A stretch of DNA of 64,000 bases, taken from the NCBI GenBank assembly GCA_000827325.1, contig KN832893.1:1-64000 (forward strand), in the 5' to 3' direction. Source of the stretch: Oidiodendron maius Zn. Lineage: Eukaryota; Ascomycota; Leotiomycetes; Myxotrichaceae. This document shows positions 44,176 through 56,850 of the stretch, piece after piece; positions within the stretch are counted from its first letter, which is position 1; each line of letters begins with the position of its first letter. The notes beneath the pieces are model-generated. The model was not told the DNA's origin, searched no databases, and saw only the letters and a program-made list of their open reading frames with translations. A program made the translations under genes and the position numbers.

Positions 44176-45016
44176 ATGGCCTCTTCACTGTCCCCGGATG
44201 AGCAGCGCGAGGCTCTCTCCGCCGAATATCTACGTGGAGGAATTGAGCTGCAATACGTGGGTATTCTTGTTCTGCCAGTATCACCGGCTCAAGCTAAAGT
44301 TCATCAAGCCGTACACCCTGCAGCTCAAACAACGATTCCAGCACCCATATCTTGCTTCTCCTCTGACCGAAGACGAACAAGCTCTGCTAGCTTCGATATT
44401 CACTGCTGCGGAACGAGCGTTCGCCGAATATAGATGGTTGCGGACATGCTACTCTGATGCAAATGGCAGCCCCACCGATCAAGCTCATGCTAGCCTTCTC
44501 GCACAGTCAGGCTTGCTACACATAGGGGGCTCGGACATCGTCACCTTCATCCTCGATGATGCAGCACGTTACAAATACGACCCAGAGTGGCAGAAGATAT
44601 TTCTTCGCATTCCACAACTTGTCGATCGACCCCCTTACAAGTCGATTTCTCCCGCAGACTTTGAGGCGGGGAAGAATACGGCAATACAAGGGTATGAGGA
44701 GCAGATGGAGGCAGAGAACTTTCATCGCGATCCGGAAACATCGTCTCAGTCCGAGGACGAGGACGAGTATGACAACCTCTATCTCTCTGCATATCATGCT
44801 GCAAGTGTCATCGGCACGATCTGGATAGCAGATTCAGAAGCACTGCTTTCCGGAAAGGTATTGTTGGTGTGGTTTGATGACCATGGGCGTACTGGTAACT
44901 ATATTTCACTTCTCGATGCACATGAGCACCCAGGAATCCTAGGTATCAATGCTAATAATTTCGCAAGTGCGTTCTCTAAGAATGCACCCCAGCCATATCC
45001 AGAACTTGGAAGCTGA
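44176..45016 (+). CDS. Hypothetical protein with acidic region
   Basis: A long open frame covers 44108-45016. I propose that translation starts at the ATG at 44176 in another frame and that a 37-nt intron (44257-44293, GTGGGT...CTCAAG) joins it, giving SAEYLRGGIELQYLKFIKPYT and about 267 aa. Without splicing, the alternative is the ATG at 44198 with a less protein-like N-terminus. The body contains PLTEDEQALLASIFTAAERAF, a helical region, an acidic patch (SEDEDEYDN) and a C-terminal FDDHGRTGNYISLLDAHEHPG. I do not recognise a family. The intron is at the lower size limit for fungi, so the N-terminus is uncertain. Confidence 0.5.
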
Positions 45017-45345
45017 GATGGACAATGGGGGCGGCGCCATGTTCGAACCACTTTGGGAGATTGCCGTCGTTGGAGATGAATACGAGCGTGGTGGGGTGTG
45101 TGGGCCTCCTGGATTTGGTCACCTTGGGCCAGCTTGAACCATAACTCTATCTGACAAAGCTTCTATACAAGGCACAATAGGGTGTTTTAGCAGCGGTGGA
45201 CAACAAAATGGATACCAAGATATTAGCACAGACCCACACACCTATTTTACTTAGCGTAGTGCTGCCACCCTCCTCTCCCGCAAAACACTAATACTAAATG
45301 AGAACTTAGTCTAACCTGATACCAGTATCCATCCTTTTACCACCG
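45017..45345. other. Intergenic region
   Basis: About 330 bp between the hypothetical gene and the TPR relic. Nothing recognised. Confidence 0.35.
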
Positions 45346-45912
45346 GTGGTAAAGGGGTGGACGACACGCTGGCGAGCCTAAGCAACTTGGCGGGAGTATT
45401 GAACGGGCAAGGCAAGTACAAGGAGGCAGATGCAATGCACAGACAGACGCTGGCGTTGAGGGAGAAGGTGCTCGGCAAAAAGCATCCAGACACGCTGATG
45501 AGCATGAACAACTTGGCATCAGTCTTGGACAGCTAAGGCAAGTACGAGGATTCAGAAGCAATATACAGGCAGACGCTGGTGTTAAGGGAGGAGGTGCTCG
45601 GCAAAGAGCATCTGGACACGCTGACGAGCATGAACAACTTAGCGTTAGTCTTGGACAGCCAAGGCAACTACAAGGATTCAGAAGCAAATTCAGAGGCAGA
45701 CGCTACCGTTGAAGGAGAAGGTGCTCGGTAAGGAGCATCTGGACACGCTGATAAGTGTATACTGTCTTGCATACTTGCTTGCAAAACAAGACATTTATAT
45801 CAAGACCACCACTTTGTATTAGAGAATATGCGACGGCTATAGCGTGGTCCTCGGGGATGATCACCCGATTGTATATGTACGTCAGCGACATTATTTAGAG
45901 ATGCTCTAAAGA
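45346..45912 (+). pseudogene. TPR repeat relic of an NLR-type (STAND) protein
   Basis: Three direct 126-bp repeats each encode a 42-residue kinesin-light-chain-type TPR: LASLSNLAGVLNGQGKYKEA...ALREKVLGKKHPDTL, MNNLASVLDS, then MNNLALVLDSQGNYKDSEA. A TAA interrupts the first linker (CAAGGC to TAAGGC) and a small deletion shifts frame in the third repeat. The tail DGYSVVLGDDHPIVY matches the usual end of these arrays. Such repeats form the C-terminal sensor of fungal NB-ARC/NLR proteins. The nucleotide-binding domain is absent, so it is a fragment. Antisense ORFs across 45311-45687 are only shadows. Confidence 0.78.
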
Positions 45913-47121
45913 AAGGAGCAAAGGAGGCCTATAGTGTCGAGTGGGGTGCCACTTACTGTACCGAGTGATAGGAAACAAGCAAGCAAAGATGAAACTGCAG
46001 GCAGCTTGATGCAAATACGGTCAAGACTATCACGTGGGCTGGAAAAGCTCCGCGTTAGGACCTCGAAGAATGATACGTAACATGACCAATGAAATATACA
46101 CTTATGTAAAATAGAAAAGTAGTCTTCTAGCTAGTTTAGTATGCATTTCAACGATATTGCATACCTGGCCAGTATTTTTAGGTACAAAGAGACGTGCATT
46201 TCTACAAGGGTTATGATCTCGCTCCTTTATTCAAGAATCCCTTGCTATTGACGAACCAACTCCTTATATCATCGAAGAATAGTATCAAAAAGATGCTACC
46301 CCGTGCAACAACGTTCCTATTAGTATAGGTCAGTATTTTAACTATCGGGAATATTATAACTTATAATAGATTACTCGCAACGTGGAAGAGAAATAGAGAG
46401 ATTTCCTAGGTTTTTGGGCGTGGTGCCTCATTACTGCACAATTTAGTATAATTGCCACAAATGCAAGTAGGCCGAAGAATGGAGTTTTGGGTATAATACA
46501 GACCACGCAATAACACTACAAAAAAAATTAATTTGGTTTAACTAGGCCCGTATCCAGTTTAAGAGTATCCAGTTTAAGAGGGGCTAAAGTTAACTTATTC
46601 GTTGAGTGTTGACGAGTCCCGCCATTCCAGCAAGTCATGTTGATATACATCCTCGAAATGCTTTAATATAACCGTCTCCTGGCCTCGCTCTGCGCTCCAT
46701 ATACATAGGGTACAGTATAGTATGGAACAGCTCAACGTTAGAATACCGCATGACTAGAGACATTCGCTAGCGGCGGGTTACTATGAAGAGGTAAGCTTAA
46801 TGAGATCTAGGCTATAGGAGAAGAGATGTTCAGTACTGCCATCGTCTCAGACGAGACTGGTACTCGCTGAATGCTAAGGCCGAGCTTTCCCTCGACCATA
46901 ATGCTCATGTTAATGTTGTGCACGCAGAATTAATCCTCGTGGCAAATAACTTGATTTATAGAACTATCTACGTCTTTACATTCTTCTCAAGACCAAAGTC
47001 AAGTGATTTCTTTTAAAAGTACATGTAAAGAACAAGATGGTTTTGAGGGAATAGAAGGGCATGAGCAGGTCTCATGCAATTCAAACCTCCTTTTAAGAAC
47101 CGTTGATCTGTTAGAGATATA
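45913..47121. other. Intergenic region
   Basis: 1.2 kb, no gene. A 15-bp unit, GTATCCAGTTTAAGA, is tandemly duplicated at about 46549-46578. Confidence 0.4.
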
Positions 47122-49128
47122 TCACACAAAACAAGTTGCTCCCAATGTGATACCTAATACGGTCCAAATAGTAGCGTCAAGAACCATTTCTGGAGCACCA
47201 CTCTTGACTGCAGGTGCAGTACTATTGCTAATTCCTGTAGAGTTTCCACTACTGGTCGAGTTCAGGGTCATCTGATCTACTTGGTCCCAAAACTCGCAGA
47301 CGGTATAGTTTATTGCACCTGCACTGGTGGAGTTGTTAAAGTTGATGCCAAGTGACTTCAAAGGGCCGCCGTAAGCTGGCCATGAAATGCCGTCGCGGGA
47401 TGGGTCGCCGTTGGCTGCCATGGAAGTCCAAGCTCCGATTATAAATTCGCTGATGGCGATATCTGCAGAAGAGGTAGAGTTGCAGGTGCCGTTTGGCGCT
47501 GGGAGGCCTAAAAGATTACCGAAGACGTATGGGAGTTCTGCCGTGTGTGTTGCTCCTACGAGTGGTACAGCTTGTTGCGGAAGGACTGAGAGCCAAGAAC
47601 ATGGAGGGGTATGGCTAAATAGATATGTCCACACTGGTATGTTCTTCTCTACTGCGCGATTCAGACCACGATAGGCCGAACATTTGTAGGTGGAGTCGCT
47701 CAGCACCGTTGAAATGGCAGTAAATGCGGGAAATGGCGATGAGTTGAACGTTGAGAGCGGGAAATACTCCTCAACAAAGGCAGCTGCCGAGCCAAAGCTA
47801 TCCTGGAGGAATGTTGTATAATTTTCTGCTGTCACACTCGCAGGACCATCGGGTGCCGCTGCAAACTGACTAAGGGTAAACAATGCTCCTTCATTGGCGT
47901 CTGACAAGCATCAGTCAGTGATATCTTATAAAACATTTAGGAACGTACTTGAGCCAAAGATAGTGGGAACGCGCACCCCTTCATCCGAAGGTTGGGCCTG
48001 AATGATTGTTCCGTCGAGATGCGCTGCGAATTCTAAGGTTTTAGCATTATCAGCACCAATTACACCATCAATCCCGATGCCTGAATGCAACGCTGGTAGA
48101 TTTGTAAAGGCCATCTTTAGTTCGGAAACTGATTTAGACTTAAGACAGGCAACCTGATCCGATTTTAGCCTATCGCTGGTGAAATATTTATAGGAACTTA
48201 GAATAGCTACTTACATCGCCAAGGGTACATCCTAGGGCTGCAGCGTAAGTTGCCCCAAGACTCTGTGCGGACGAATTCAATTCTACATCTCGTCCACCAC
48301 CAGATTCAGTGATAGCAGCATTCATCAGACTAGGGGCTTGTGGCAATGTGGCGATAATAAATGTGTTAATAGCTCCTGCTGATTGTCCGAACATGAGTAC
48401 TTTTTCCTGTTCCACAGTGTGAGAAATCTCGTACAGGTCAACCCTAGTATAGGCTTACCGGATCACCTCCAAATGCTGCAATATTTGATTGAACCCATTC
48501 CAACCCTATCAACAGATCTTGAATGGCTTGATTCCCTTGGATACCACCGCTATCAAAAGCCAGGAATCCCAGGGGACCAAGCCTATAGTTTATTGATACA
48601 ATTATGGCATCCTTGGCTAAGTTACAGCCATCGTAAAGAACGTTAGAAATACCACCAGCAGTATCGTAACCTCCGTAAATGAAAACCTTGACAGGAAGAG
48701 CGGAGCTGTTAGTTGCATTTGGAGGAGACCAGATATCAAGATATAAACTAGCATAGTATTTTTAGCACGAGAGTATTAAATAGGGATAATATAGGAACTG
48801 ACCAATCCTCTGATGTAGCTTCTGTCTCAACAAATAGAGTACCAAACTGGATGCAGGCCGGGGCGGATGACGTGGCTGAAAGAGTCCCAGAAGGGAATTT
48901 CCCACTGTAAGGCTGTGGAGGTGCAAATCTAAGGTCGCCAATGGGAGGTTGCGCATATGGGATGGATTTATAGTAGACGGCGTCTGACGTGCCAGTACAC
49001 CGTCCTCCCTCCACTATGCCAGCACTGATGGCTATTTGAGGCACACCTGCTAAAGCGGTAGCCCCGAGGGTGCCGAGAATAACAACAGTGAGCAAAAATG
49101 AGAGCATCGTAAAAGAGGAAGTACGCAT
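47122..49128 (-). CDS. Secreted type-B carboxylesterase, probably GPI-anchored
   Basis: Five exons on the minus strand: 49128-48803, 48747-48459, 48406-48215, 48114-47949 and 47900-47122 (583 aa); introns of 55, 52, 100 and 48 nt with consistent phases. A signal peptide (residues 1-27, LLTVVILGTLGATALA) is followed by YKSIPYAQPP and EDCLYLDIWSP, whose Cys is restored by splicing. The oxyanion region FIYGGYDTAGG, INYRLGPLGFL, nucleophile GQSAG with Ser214 and the GATHTAELPYVFG His loop are present. The C-terminus ends in a Ser/Thr/Gly stretch and a hydrophobic tail (TIWTVLGITLGATCFV), typical of a GPI signal. It is expected on the cell surface. Only distantly related to the esterase at 21915-23913. 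Confidence 0.9.
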
Positions 49129-49675
49129 GAAAAGAGGACAGGAATATAATACATTGTATGAAAGAAAGGAGTAAGAGGTTAGTATTTTTTATATAATGCC
49201 GTCGAATCTTGCTTAGTCATTGTCAGCTTTGTAGTTATGAAATGTATGGGTTAAGTAGCCACGCAATGCTAACCACAATAAGCATGCTCTATGTACTGCT
49301 AATCTATAAGCGAAGCTTACTTGGGTTAAGCCGAAGCCGACTACGGATCCAATACTGCCTACATTAAAATAATTGTGTTCTTATTGCCAGTAAGGACTAG
49401 GTAGGGAAAGCAGACTCCTACACATGGCTCACAATCTGAGTAAGATGTGTGGAAAGCTTTTGGCAGGAATAGAGGGAATTGGGATAATGACCCAATGTTG
49501 CTTATGCGGCAAAACAACAACAAGCTAACGCCTGATAGCGCCCCTCTAGAATCGGTTAGAGTAGCGGCTTACTTGGTGCAAATTGGTACTTACGCTTCTC
49601 TACCTGGAAAGGGCAGCTTTTGCGACTAACGCTCATACACGATTCATCGATAAGGCTGGCTGTGCATCCTGCTGT
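49129..49675. other. Intergenic region
   Basis: Upstream region of the esterase; no gene or clear element. Confidence 0.35.
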
Positions 49676-51019
49676 ATAATTCTAGCTGGAGTAAGTCTTC
49701 CGAAGACGTGGTTGACCTCTTCATCTCTGTCCTTCATGACAGGTTAGCCCATATAGGTCCTCCCGCTAGGGTACGTATGCCGGATACAGCTTGGTGGAAG
49801 ACTTAGCCTAAGGTTGATTTGTAAGAGGAGCGTAGTATGAGACACTATACCCACTCGTATCTATCACCACCGGAAGTGGAACTTTCTTAAATAGTCTAGG
49901 CTCACGGCCCTCCGAACAAATCTCCTCCCAGGTGCGGACTCTTGAGCGTTTTGCCATCCCAGCGTTCATAACTTTGTGAAATACATGACTCTGGTTCAAG
50001 GACCGGTCTTATTCGGAGCTGTTGAGACGAGGTGGTTGCGCGAAGCTGCGAGAAAATTTCCAAAGCTATCTACTCTTAAATATGCCGAAACGGAACTGGG
50101 CCCGGACGGGAGCCGCGAGCTGGAACCTATGAGCTCCTTCAACCCTTTGGCCCAACAGATTCTAGTTGAACTTGAAATGGGATGGGGCTTTTGGGACAAA
50201 CACTTTCGGGCCCTCGTGGTAGCAACCTTTGGCTTCCAGGACCATTATAATATGAGGGAACTGCGCGGTAAGTTGATTGATCATTCATACATGGGCAAAT
50301 GGGGCAAGATCTTTCGTCGTCTCGACATGAGAAGCCTTCAGCTTCTATCTCTCGAGCCTTTATACATGGATTCTCGGTCACCAGCATTAGATCGGGCGTT
50401 TGTAACCTTTCTAGAGCGTGCGCCTAATCTCAGATCACCACAATTATCTCTCTGGGACTATCTATATGGCAGTCCAACAAACCTCTCACCAACCAGGATT
50501 TTTGACTACCACTTATAGTGGGATCACCTCGGAGAGCTGTCCCTATCGCACATGGTCCTATCCCCACTACATCTCCAACAATTGCTTTAGTGATACCCCT
50601 GGACACTTCGGACGATCGGACTATCACACATGACCCTTCAGCATGGCGACGAGACCATTTCCGGCAGCGCAAGGGTGCTTTGGATCTCAATGATAAAGTT
50701 TTTACGTCAGTCTATGTCCCTTGAACATGTCAACCTCGCCGGTTACTTCATGACGGACACGAACGAAGCTTGGTCGACTGTTGGCTGCGAGCAATCTGTC
50801 TACGTCACTCCACCACGTTATGAGGGCTATCTACTAGGTCGGATTGAACACTTCATTATCCATGGCGGCCCCTACCCATTTACGCCCCAGACGCCTGACA
50901 CTCTGTCCGACCTGGACATCGATGGCGGCTATGATTCGAGGACTTGGATTCCGGAACACTCATGGACTTGGAAAGAGGATGATACATGGATCTTTGCTAG
51001 TTTTTGGCTCAATGAATAG
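49676..51019 (+). pseudogene. F-box/LRR-like protein relic
   Basis: Coding-like pieces lie in several frames. Near 49700 DLFISVLHDRLAHIG. Then 49976-50518 gives FPKLSTLKYAETELGPDG, NMRELRGKLIDHS and LERAPNLRS. After an in-frame TAG, LGELSLSHMVLSPLHLQQLL follows and ends in TAG TGA. A shifted frame at 50630-51019 gives SLEHVNLAGYFMTD and RIEHFIIHGGPYPFT, with a natural stop. Alternating leucine-rich segments of this type are the C-terminal body of large fungal F-box families. Two stops and a frameshift show it is broken; no F-box helix was identified with certainty. Confidence 0.52.
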
Positions 51020-52362
51020 TGGCTAAAAAGAGAAGCGATCCACCGGCAAAACCGCACTGTATAGAAGATGGTCTGTCGCGATCCAGTTCAGAAATACGTC
51101 TCAAATCTATTACTAGGCAACAACACGTAATACTCATCTAATGAACCTCTCCGAAAAAACTTCAAGTATATTGTCACCTCTGCCCATCCTGCGCATTGTC
51201 GCGATACAGAGAGATGCAACGGATGCTGGAGCTGCAGCACGAGCGAGAACACAGGCTGGAGCCTGGCATTAACAACAACTCCCTGTTAGCCCAGAGACAC
51301 TTATATCAGAGAGCTCATCCGGGTTTGCCCAGGAGGTAACTTTGACAAAGCTGGTTGCTTCTGCCGACCAGCCATTCAAGTCTGTGGTTTCTGTCCTCGG
51401 TCTCAGCTCATTCATCATCCCTAACATGAGCCTTTCTAAGGGAGTCGTGTCCATGCGTGTTTCTGGGCCTTCATACCTGGCGTAAAATCTAATGAGCTAT
51501 CAGCCGTTCAGCGAAAACTATCTCAGCTTCCCCCCCCTTTTGAAACACGATCTCATAGTTGTTTAGTCGACGTTTGTCATATGGAAATTATCAGCTCCCC
51601 GAGCTAGTGGTCTAGTCTAGGGCATATTATGAAGCTCCTCACACCTGTAAATAAGAATAAGACCGTGAATTTCCAGCCAATTAGAAACTATAATTTAACA
51701 TGTCATACCTTCATAGGTGGTGAATCCACATAGAACGGTCTCGGTATTCTCATCTAGTCGCCGTAGTGGCACACAAACATCTTTTCTCTTACTCATATTT
51801 ATCTCCCCTCATTACAGCTACAACTTCTTTTCTTTCTCTGGCCACTCACCACAACAGTGCGCAAAGGCGGCCGAGTCTCGCGACGGGCCCAGACTACTAC
51901 CCATCACAGCTGGCCAGCGCGGTGTGTCAAATCCATTACCAATTTGGTTCGCTGGCACCACGCGTTGAAAGTGTACAACGCTTTCAACGGTAAACTGCAT
52001 CCTAGCCGCTATGCGCTTCGACGGCTCGTTATCGGCGTACGATTGCTACGGACACCGTCATAGGCCGAGATTAGCAGGTGGCAGGCCAAGCTTATATAGA
52101 AGCACGAGGCTGATAGCATTGCTTGTGACGAACGTACGTTGGAACGCAGGAAGGACGGTGATCTGCAGTTCTTGGCTAGTATCTTCAAGACATTAGGGAT
52201 GCTTAGGAGGGAAAAGTGCAAAGCCTATTTCTATAGAGGCATTCTTTGAACTGGCATTTTGACGGCCAATTATCCCAGAAAATACCCTTTCCTGATTGGA
52301 CGCATTGGGTTTTGCCAGAATGGCAAATAGAGTTTCCGTGTTGGCGGACAGAATTCTTGATT
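51020..52362. other. Intergenic region
   Basis: No supported gene. A short minus ORF at 51269-51454 and overlapping ORFs on both strands between 51717 and 52221 have no motifs. Confidence 0.35.
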
Positions 52363-52920
52363 TTAAAGGGCTTCGAAATCCGCAGCAGTTAGGAAAGGTC
52401 CCTGGGATACATAGGAGAAGAGCTCCGGGGTTTCCTTAGTACCTTGTACAAACAGCTCGGCATAGAATGAAAAATGGAATGGCAGAAGGATCGTGCGGTT
52501 GTTTTCGAGGCGCCTGATAAGGAAACAGAAGACAGGTTCAGGAGCCGGCATGTCGTTGACTTATCCTTCTCGAGTGCACTGCAGAGGTGAGAAATAAATT
52601 ACGCGGGTCCTTGAAATACTATGCGGCATGAGATAACATGGGAGATTTAGCAGAATGACAGCTAAGTTCGCGTTTCTTGCCAGTTCCATCCCGGAGGGCA
52701 GTGCGGGGGTGCTTAAGAAGAGTCGCGGTTTCCCGAAACTGCGACTGTAGCTTTCATCCGCCAGATCCTCACGAGAAACCCACCCCACGCGTAGCTCACC
52801 TTCCTGACTAGCCAGATCAGGATGCCACAGCGTAAACCAAACCTGCCCCAATTGCTGACCGAGACTCTTAAATGCTTTTTGAACCACTGGTCTCCACACG
52901 CCTCGTTAAACACGCCCGCA
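52363..52920 (-). pseudogene. Unrecognised decayed coding segment
   Basis: Two minus-strand frames have protein-like composition. One at about 52900-52561 contains FTLWHPDLASQEGELRVGW. One at 52551-52363 contains EPVFCFLIRRLENNRTILLP, FSFYAELFVQGTKE and LTAADFEAL before a stop. They could be exons of one small gene immediately downstream of the regulator at 52965, but no splice pair joins them convincingly. Function unknown. Confidence 0.35.
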
Positions 52921-52964
52921 CGTAAGCATTGCCTATATTAATACCTAGGTAGACTAACTCTCTA

Positions 52965-55241
52965 CTAGATCATAAACGCCGAACTGTCGCAATCCCAATC
53001 AGCCTCTTCAACCCAGCCAAGAAAATCGTCGACATTGGGAGGATCCCAATCAACACCCGCTCTCGTTGATATTGGCGTGTTGTTCACCGCCATAGGCTCT
53101 AGCACTTCTTCTCTGGTGGCGTAGCACAGCTTGGGATCGATTATCTCGTCCATGATGCAGGACAGGACGTGATGGGCCCACCTGCACGAACCCCGGTTGA
53201 CTTTTCCGTATCGAACAGCGCGTTCGAGGTTCGATATCAGCACGGAGAGATTCTGGATGACTTCGGAGCGTGGAACGATGTCCAGTTGTCGATTCGAGGC
53301 ATTGTGCGGTTGAGTGGACTGTTTTAGGAGGTCAACTGCTAGGATGCTGGCGCCTGGTAGTCCGTAGTAGAGAATATATGTGGCTTTTAGCATTTGAAAA
53401 GGATATTTTGCTGGAGAGCATGGAACTTACAAACCATGATATATCTCTGTGCATATCAGAGGTTTGGTCGGAGAGCGCGATAAGCTGTAACACAGTGGCC
53501 AGTAGTGATCTTGAAATCTTGTAGAGAGATTCTCGCGAGCACTCAGTCGTTTTTACAAGCTTTCGATGCAGCAGGAATCGACTATAGTTCTGGTCCATAT
53601 ACGCAGTCATCATGACATATTTTTGTGGTGGAAGAACGTGTTCGGATCCCGTAATCTCGTCATACTTCAGATGGGATGGGATTTGATTCCACACCATCTC
53701 GTGCCTAGTCAGTAGATCTCTACCATATCCATTAGCCAAATTAATCCCCATTCTCAATTCACGCATTTACTTACTGGACCTGCCTTCGGATATCATCCGG
53801 AGGCGCTCCCAGGCAGACTTCGAGTACTTCCTCTCTGAACTGGCACACTATTAGCATCATTCGTCTCCAAGTTGAGTTCCTGAAGTTTCCATCCGTATTC
53901 CAACCATTCTCATCAAAATTTCTCAGTGCCTCCTCTAATTCCCCGTTCTCTAAGAACAAAACACTATCGTCAACATCTGCAGCCATAATATTGCGACAGT
54001 ATCTACCTGAGATCCTTGGTGGTCGGCCTAAGAGCGTGCTGAAAGTCTTGTCTATTGAAAAGATCTGTGATGCGTACTTTCTGCACAGCTCATACTGGTA
54101 GTATGGCACGCAGTGACGGCGTTTAACGTGGTCGTGGTGGAGCCCAAGAGCGTAATACATGCTCGAGAGGTCTCCCAAACATTGCCAGAACTGATAACCT
54201 GCATGCTCAGTTAGCAAATTGCCACTCTCCATAATTTGATTATAACTCACTCATGTCGCCAAACACGAGTTTCTTCAGGCAGGTGTCTCCGTAAAGAAGC
54301 CATAGTGCCTGATGGCTGACGGAATTGCAGGCTTGACATACAGTCGTGCAATATGCGACTGCTTCGAGAATACGATACATGATGGACTTCGACCTTTGCA
54401 TGGGTAAAGCCGCCGTGTGTGCTTCGCTCCCTGTCCTCACATCATACCTGAGGGATACCCCAAGCATACAGAGGACAAATCCCACGATCTCCCACCTGAG
54501 ATTAGGTCCAGTGAATAAAGTATGATAGTCCTTAGCTATAATTGATGGAAATAGCTTTAGGGGCTTGTGAGTATTTTCAAAGATGTCCAAAACATGTTTT
54601 CTCAGCTGTTTCTTTTTTAGTTTGGCTGCGGGGCCGTGAAATGTTTCTTGCATCGACGCAACACAGGCCTCAGTGAATGGAGCAGGCACCATGTACGTGT
54701 AAGAAATGTTATGGTATTGGTGAATGATGTCTCCCATATTGGGCACCTCCATCAACAATTGGAGCACGCCCATACCGGCCACGATCCGTTCTTCAGTGAT
54801 CTCGCTGCGGCAATTGTCTACCTCTTGAGAGATTTTAGGAAATTGGCTTGTATGTCGATCAACAACGTCCCTATTATCATCGATAACTGCTGAAAAGCTC
54901 GTCGGGCCTAGGAACTCTGCTTCGATACCACGAGGAGTTTGCATAGACAAGAGAGACCAAGTCGGCGGTCTAGGCGGCTGCCCGGGTCCATTTTGATCAG
55001 GCACGGGAGATGGTGGGAAGATTGGAGGACCTCTCTGAATTTGCCTTGGTATAGATACAGGCTTGCTGCGAGGTTTTGTCAGTGGAGCTGGGTGGTAGAT
55101 GCAGTTCCTCTCCACTCCATGGGCAATGCATCTGGTACAGACTGGGGTTGTATGGTCACATCGGACCTTGGATTTCCGGCATGGTTCACAGGATTGTGGT
55201 TTTCCATTGCGTCGCTTTGGGACCGGAATGTGTGAAGACAT
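52965..55241 (-). CDS. Zn2Cys6 transcription factor C
   Basis: ATG at 55241. Exons 55241-54251, 54198-53775 and 53719 to about 53430, then a last coding stretch of about 53400-52965 ending at TAG. Introns of 52 nt (54199-54250) and 55 nt (53720-53774) are clear. The zinc cluster has Cys at 18, 21, 28, 35, 38 and 47 (CX2CX6CX6CX2CX8C), then a basic PKRR/KPRSKP region and a fungal_trans domain (LRWEIVGFVLCMLG, ALWLLYGDTC). The join between DISWF and ILYYGLPGASILAVDLL cannot be made with a canonical intron: available GT and AG sites give the wrong phase, unless a GTTTGT donor is used or a one-base shift is present. Not closely related to regulators A and B. Confidence 0.82.
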
Positions 55242-55772
55242 GGTTTCTAAATCTTGCTTTGTATTTCAGCATCTCTTAGAGTAAGAGCATATCTTGGAAA
55301 ATGAAGAGGCGCCGTTGGACCGGAATTCGGATTAAAAAGAGACCGTGAAACTGTTTGCGGAACAAAATCGGAATTGATATTATTCCGGCTGGCCCTTTCG
55401 CGCTCTCGGAACTCGAACGGTGTTTTCGTTAGATTTTTGGACATCGAGTGTAATCGAGCGTTTGAGGTCATTTTCCGCACGGTTTGGTATATGATCCGTC
55501 TTCATTATGGGATATAAATGGTATAGAATCCCTTGGACATTACGGGAATATTCCAATGTAAAAAATCGTGGAGATCTTGTAAGAAATCCATCAAGAAAAC
55601 CATGTGCAAAGATCAAAAAGTTCAAGAGCAAGCCACTGCCAGACATTAACCCTTCCTCTATCTCCGGTACTGCTCTCAACCATCTCTCAAAGTCAGGCTA
55701 AGTAAAAACTGACGGTTATTATAGGCAGCAATAGATTCTAAACGCACGCACGTCGCTTGACGGGAATTAACT
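55242..55772. other. Intergenic region
   Basis: Promoter of regulator C plus unassigned DNA; overlapping antisense ORFs (55380-55701) have no recognisable features. Confidence 0.35.
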
Positions 55773-55997
55773 ATGCTCTCATCTGTCAAATCCAAGATGT
55801 CTTCAGCCAAAGAGAAAGTTGCTTTCTACAAGAGGGACGCCTATGACAAACTGGGGAGTAGCAGCGACACAATTCCCGCCATAAGCCACAAGGAGGAGAT
55901 TCCAAAGGCTCGCACACAAAAGCCTGTCAGTGGCCGCGCATGCCGGGGAGGTGGCCTGGATCATGAAGCTATGTTCTGGTATTTTTCTTTGAAGTGA
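55773..55997 (+). CDS. Hypothetical small protein
   Basis: ATG-initiated ORF of 74 codons. The first half is lysine/serine-rich and helical (SSVKSKMSSAKEKVAFYKRD), and the end is short and hydrophobic (AMFWYFSLK). No signal peptide and no known family. It may be a real small gene, the first exon of a decayed one, or chance. Confidence 0.35.
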   Translation: MLSSVKSKMSSAKEKVAFYKRDAYDKLGSSSDTIPAISHKEEIPKARTQKPVSGRACRGGGLDHEAMFWYFSLK

Positions 55998-56850
55998 CGG
56001 TGGATTTTAGAGAGGCTCACTTTCTCATGTTGATTAAATGTATGACGTGTTGGTAGTCTGTTAACATAGAAATATCGACCAATGCATGTTTTGGAGGGCA
56101 AATATCAGGACATTTTAAGCGCGATGGAATCTAAACTGCTTTCATAATATCATATGCCCAAGTATTTCTCTTCCTATATTTGACGATCATGATTCTCGTT
56201 CCCACACGGCAAATTCAGACGTAGGCTGGTCAGGTAGTTATTCCCCATTATTGTGATCACTGTGCCTCCCGACCGAGGAGAAAGTCTTAATACATACAGA
56301 ACCGACCCCACGAACTCATTTTGTCACATCAGCCGGTCACCGCCCAAGAGAAGGTTGTGGAACAAGCCAACCGAACGAGTGTCGTCAGCGTACCTGTCAG
56401 TAGGATTAATAGGCATGCCCCCTGAATCAGAATTTCAGTGTAGACTCAATGAAGCTTCTTACCGGAAGGGGCAGTCAAAGTACCGACCGCTGGAGACGGC
56501 GGTAGCATGCTGTTGATACAATACGACCTACTTGCATTCACGAGCTTGTCACACGACCACATCTAACTTCTGATTGACCGCGACCTCCTGTCTTGAGTTA
56601 GCGCTACGGGAATGAGAGGTGGGGAAGCATATGCAGCAGTTAGAATGGCGCTGGTGAAGGAGGCGAAATAGCGGACGCAGGTACAAATTTGCATCATGAT
56701 CTCTCGAATCACGGCGAAACACTCTGACCAGGAGGTATTCTGATATATAGCATATATATTTGAGGGGCCAACTTCTTCAAAAGAACTAAATCTCTCAGGT
56801 CTGCTCCCTGTCTCTAAGAACAGCCTAATTACAATAAACTTGACATCACT
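55998..56850. other. Intergenic region
   Basis: No gene supported. ORFs at 56253-56516 and 56563-56877 lack motifs. Confidence 0.35.

Noticed and set aside
45311-45687. Antisense ORFs with regular Cys/Ser/Pro repeats
   Set aside because: They are the reverse complement of the TPR repeats; the periodicity comes from the sense-strand 126-bp units.
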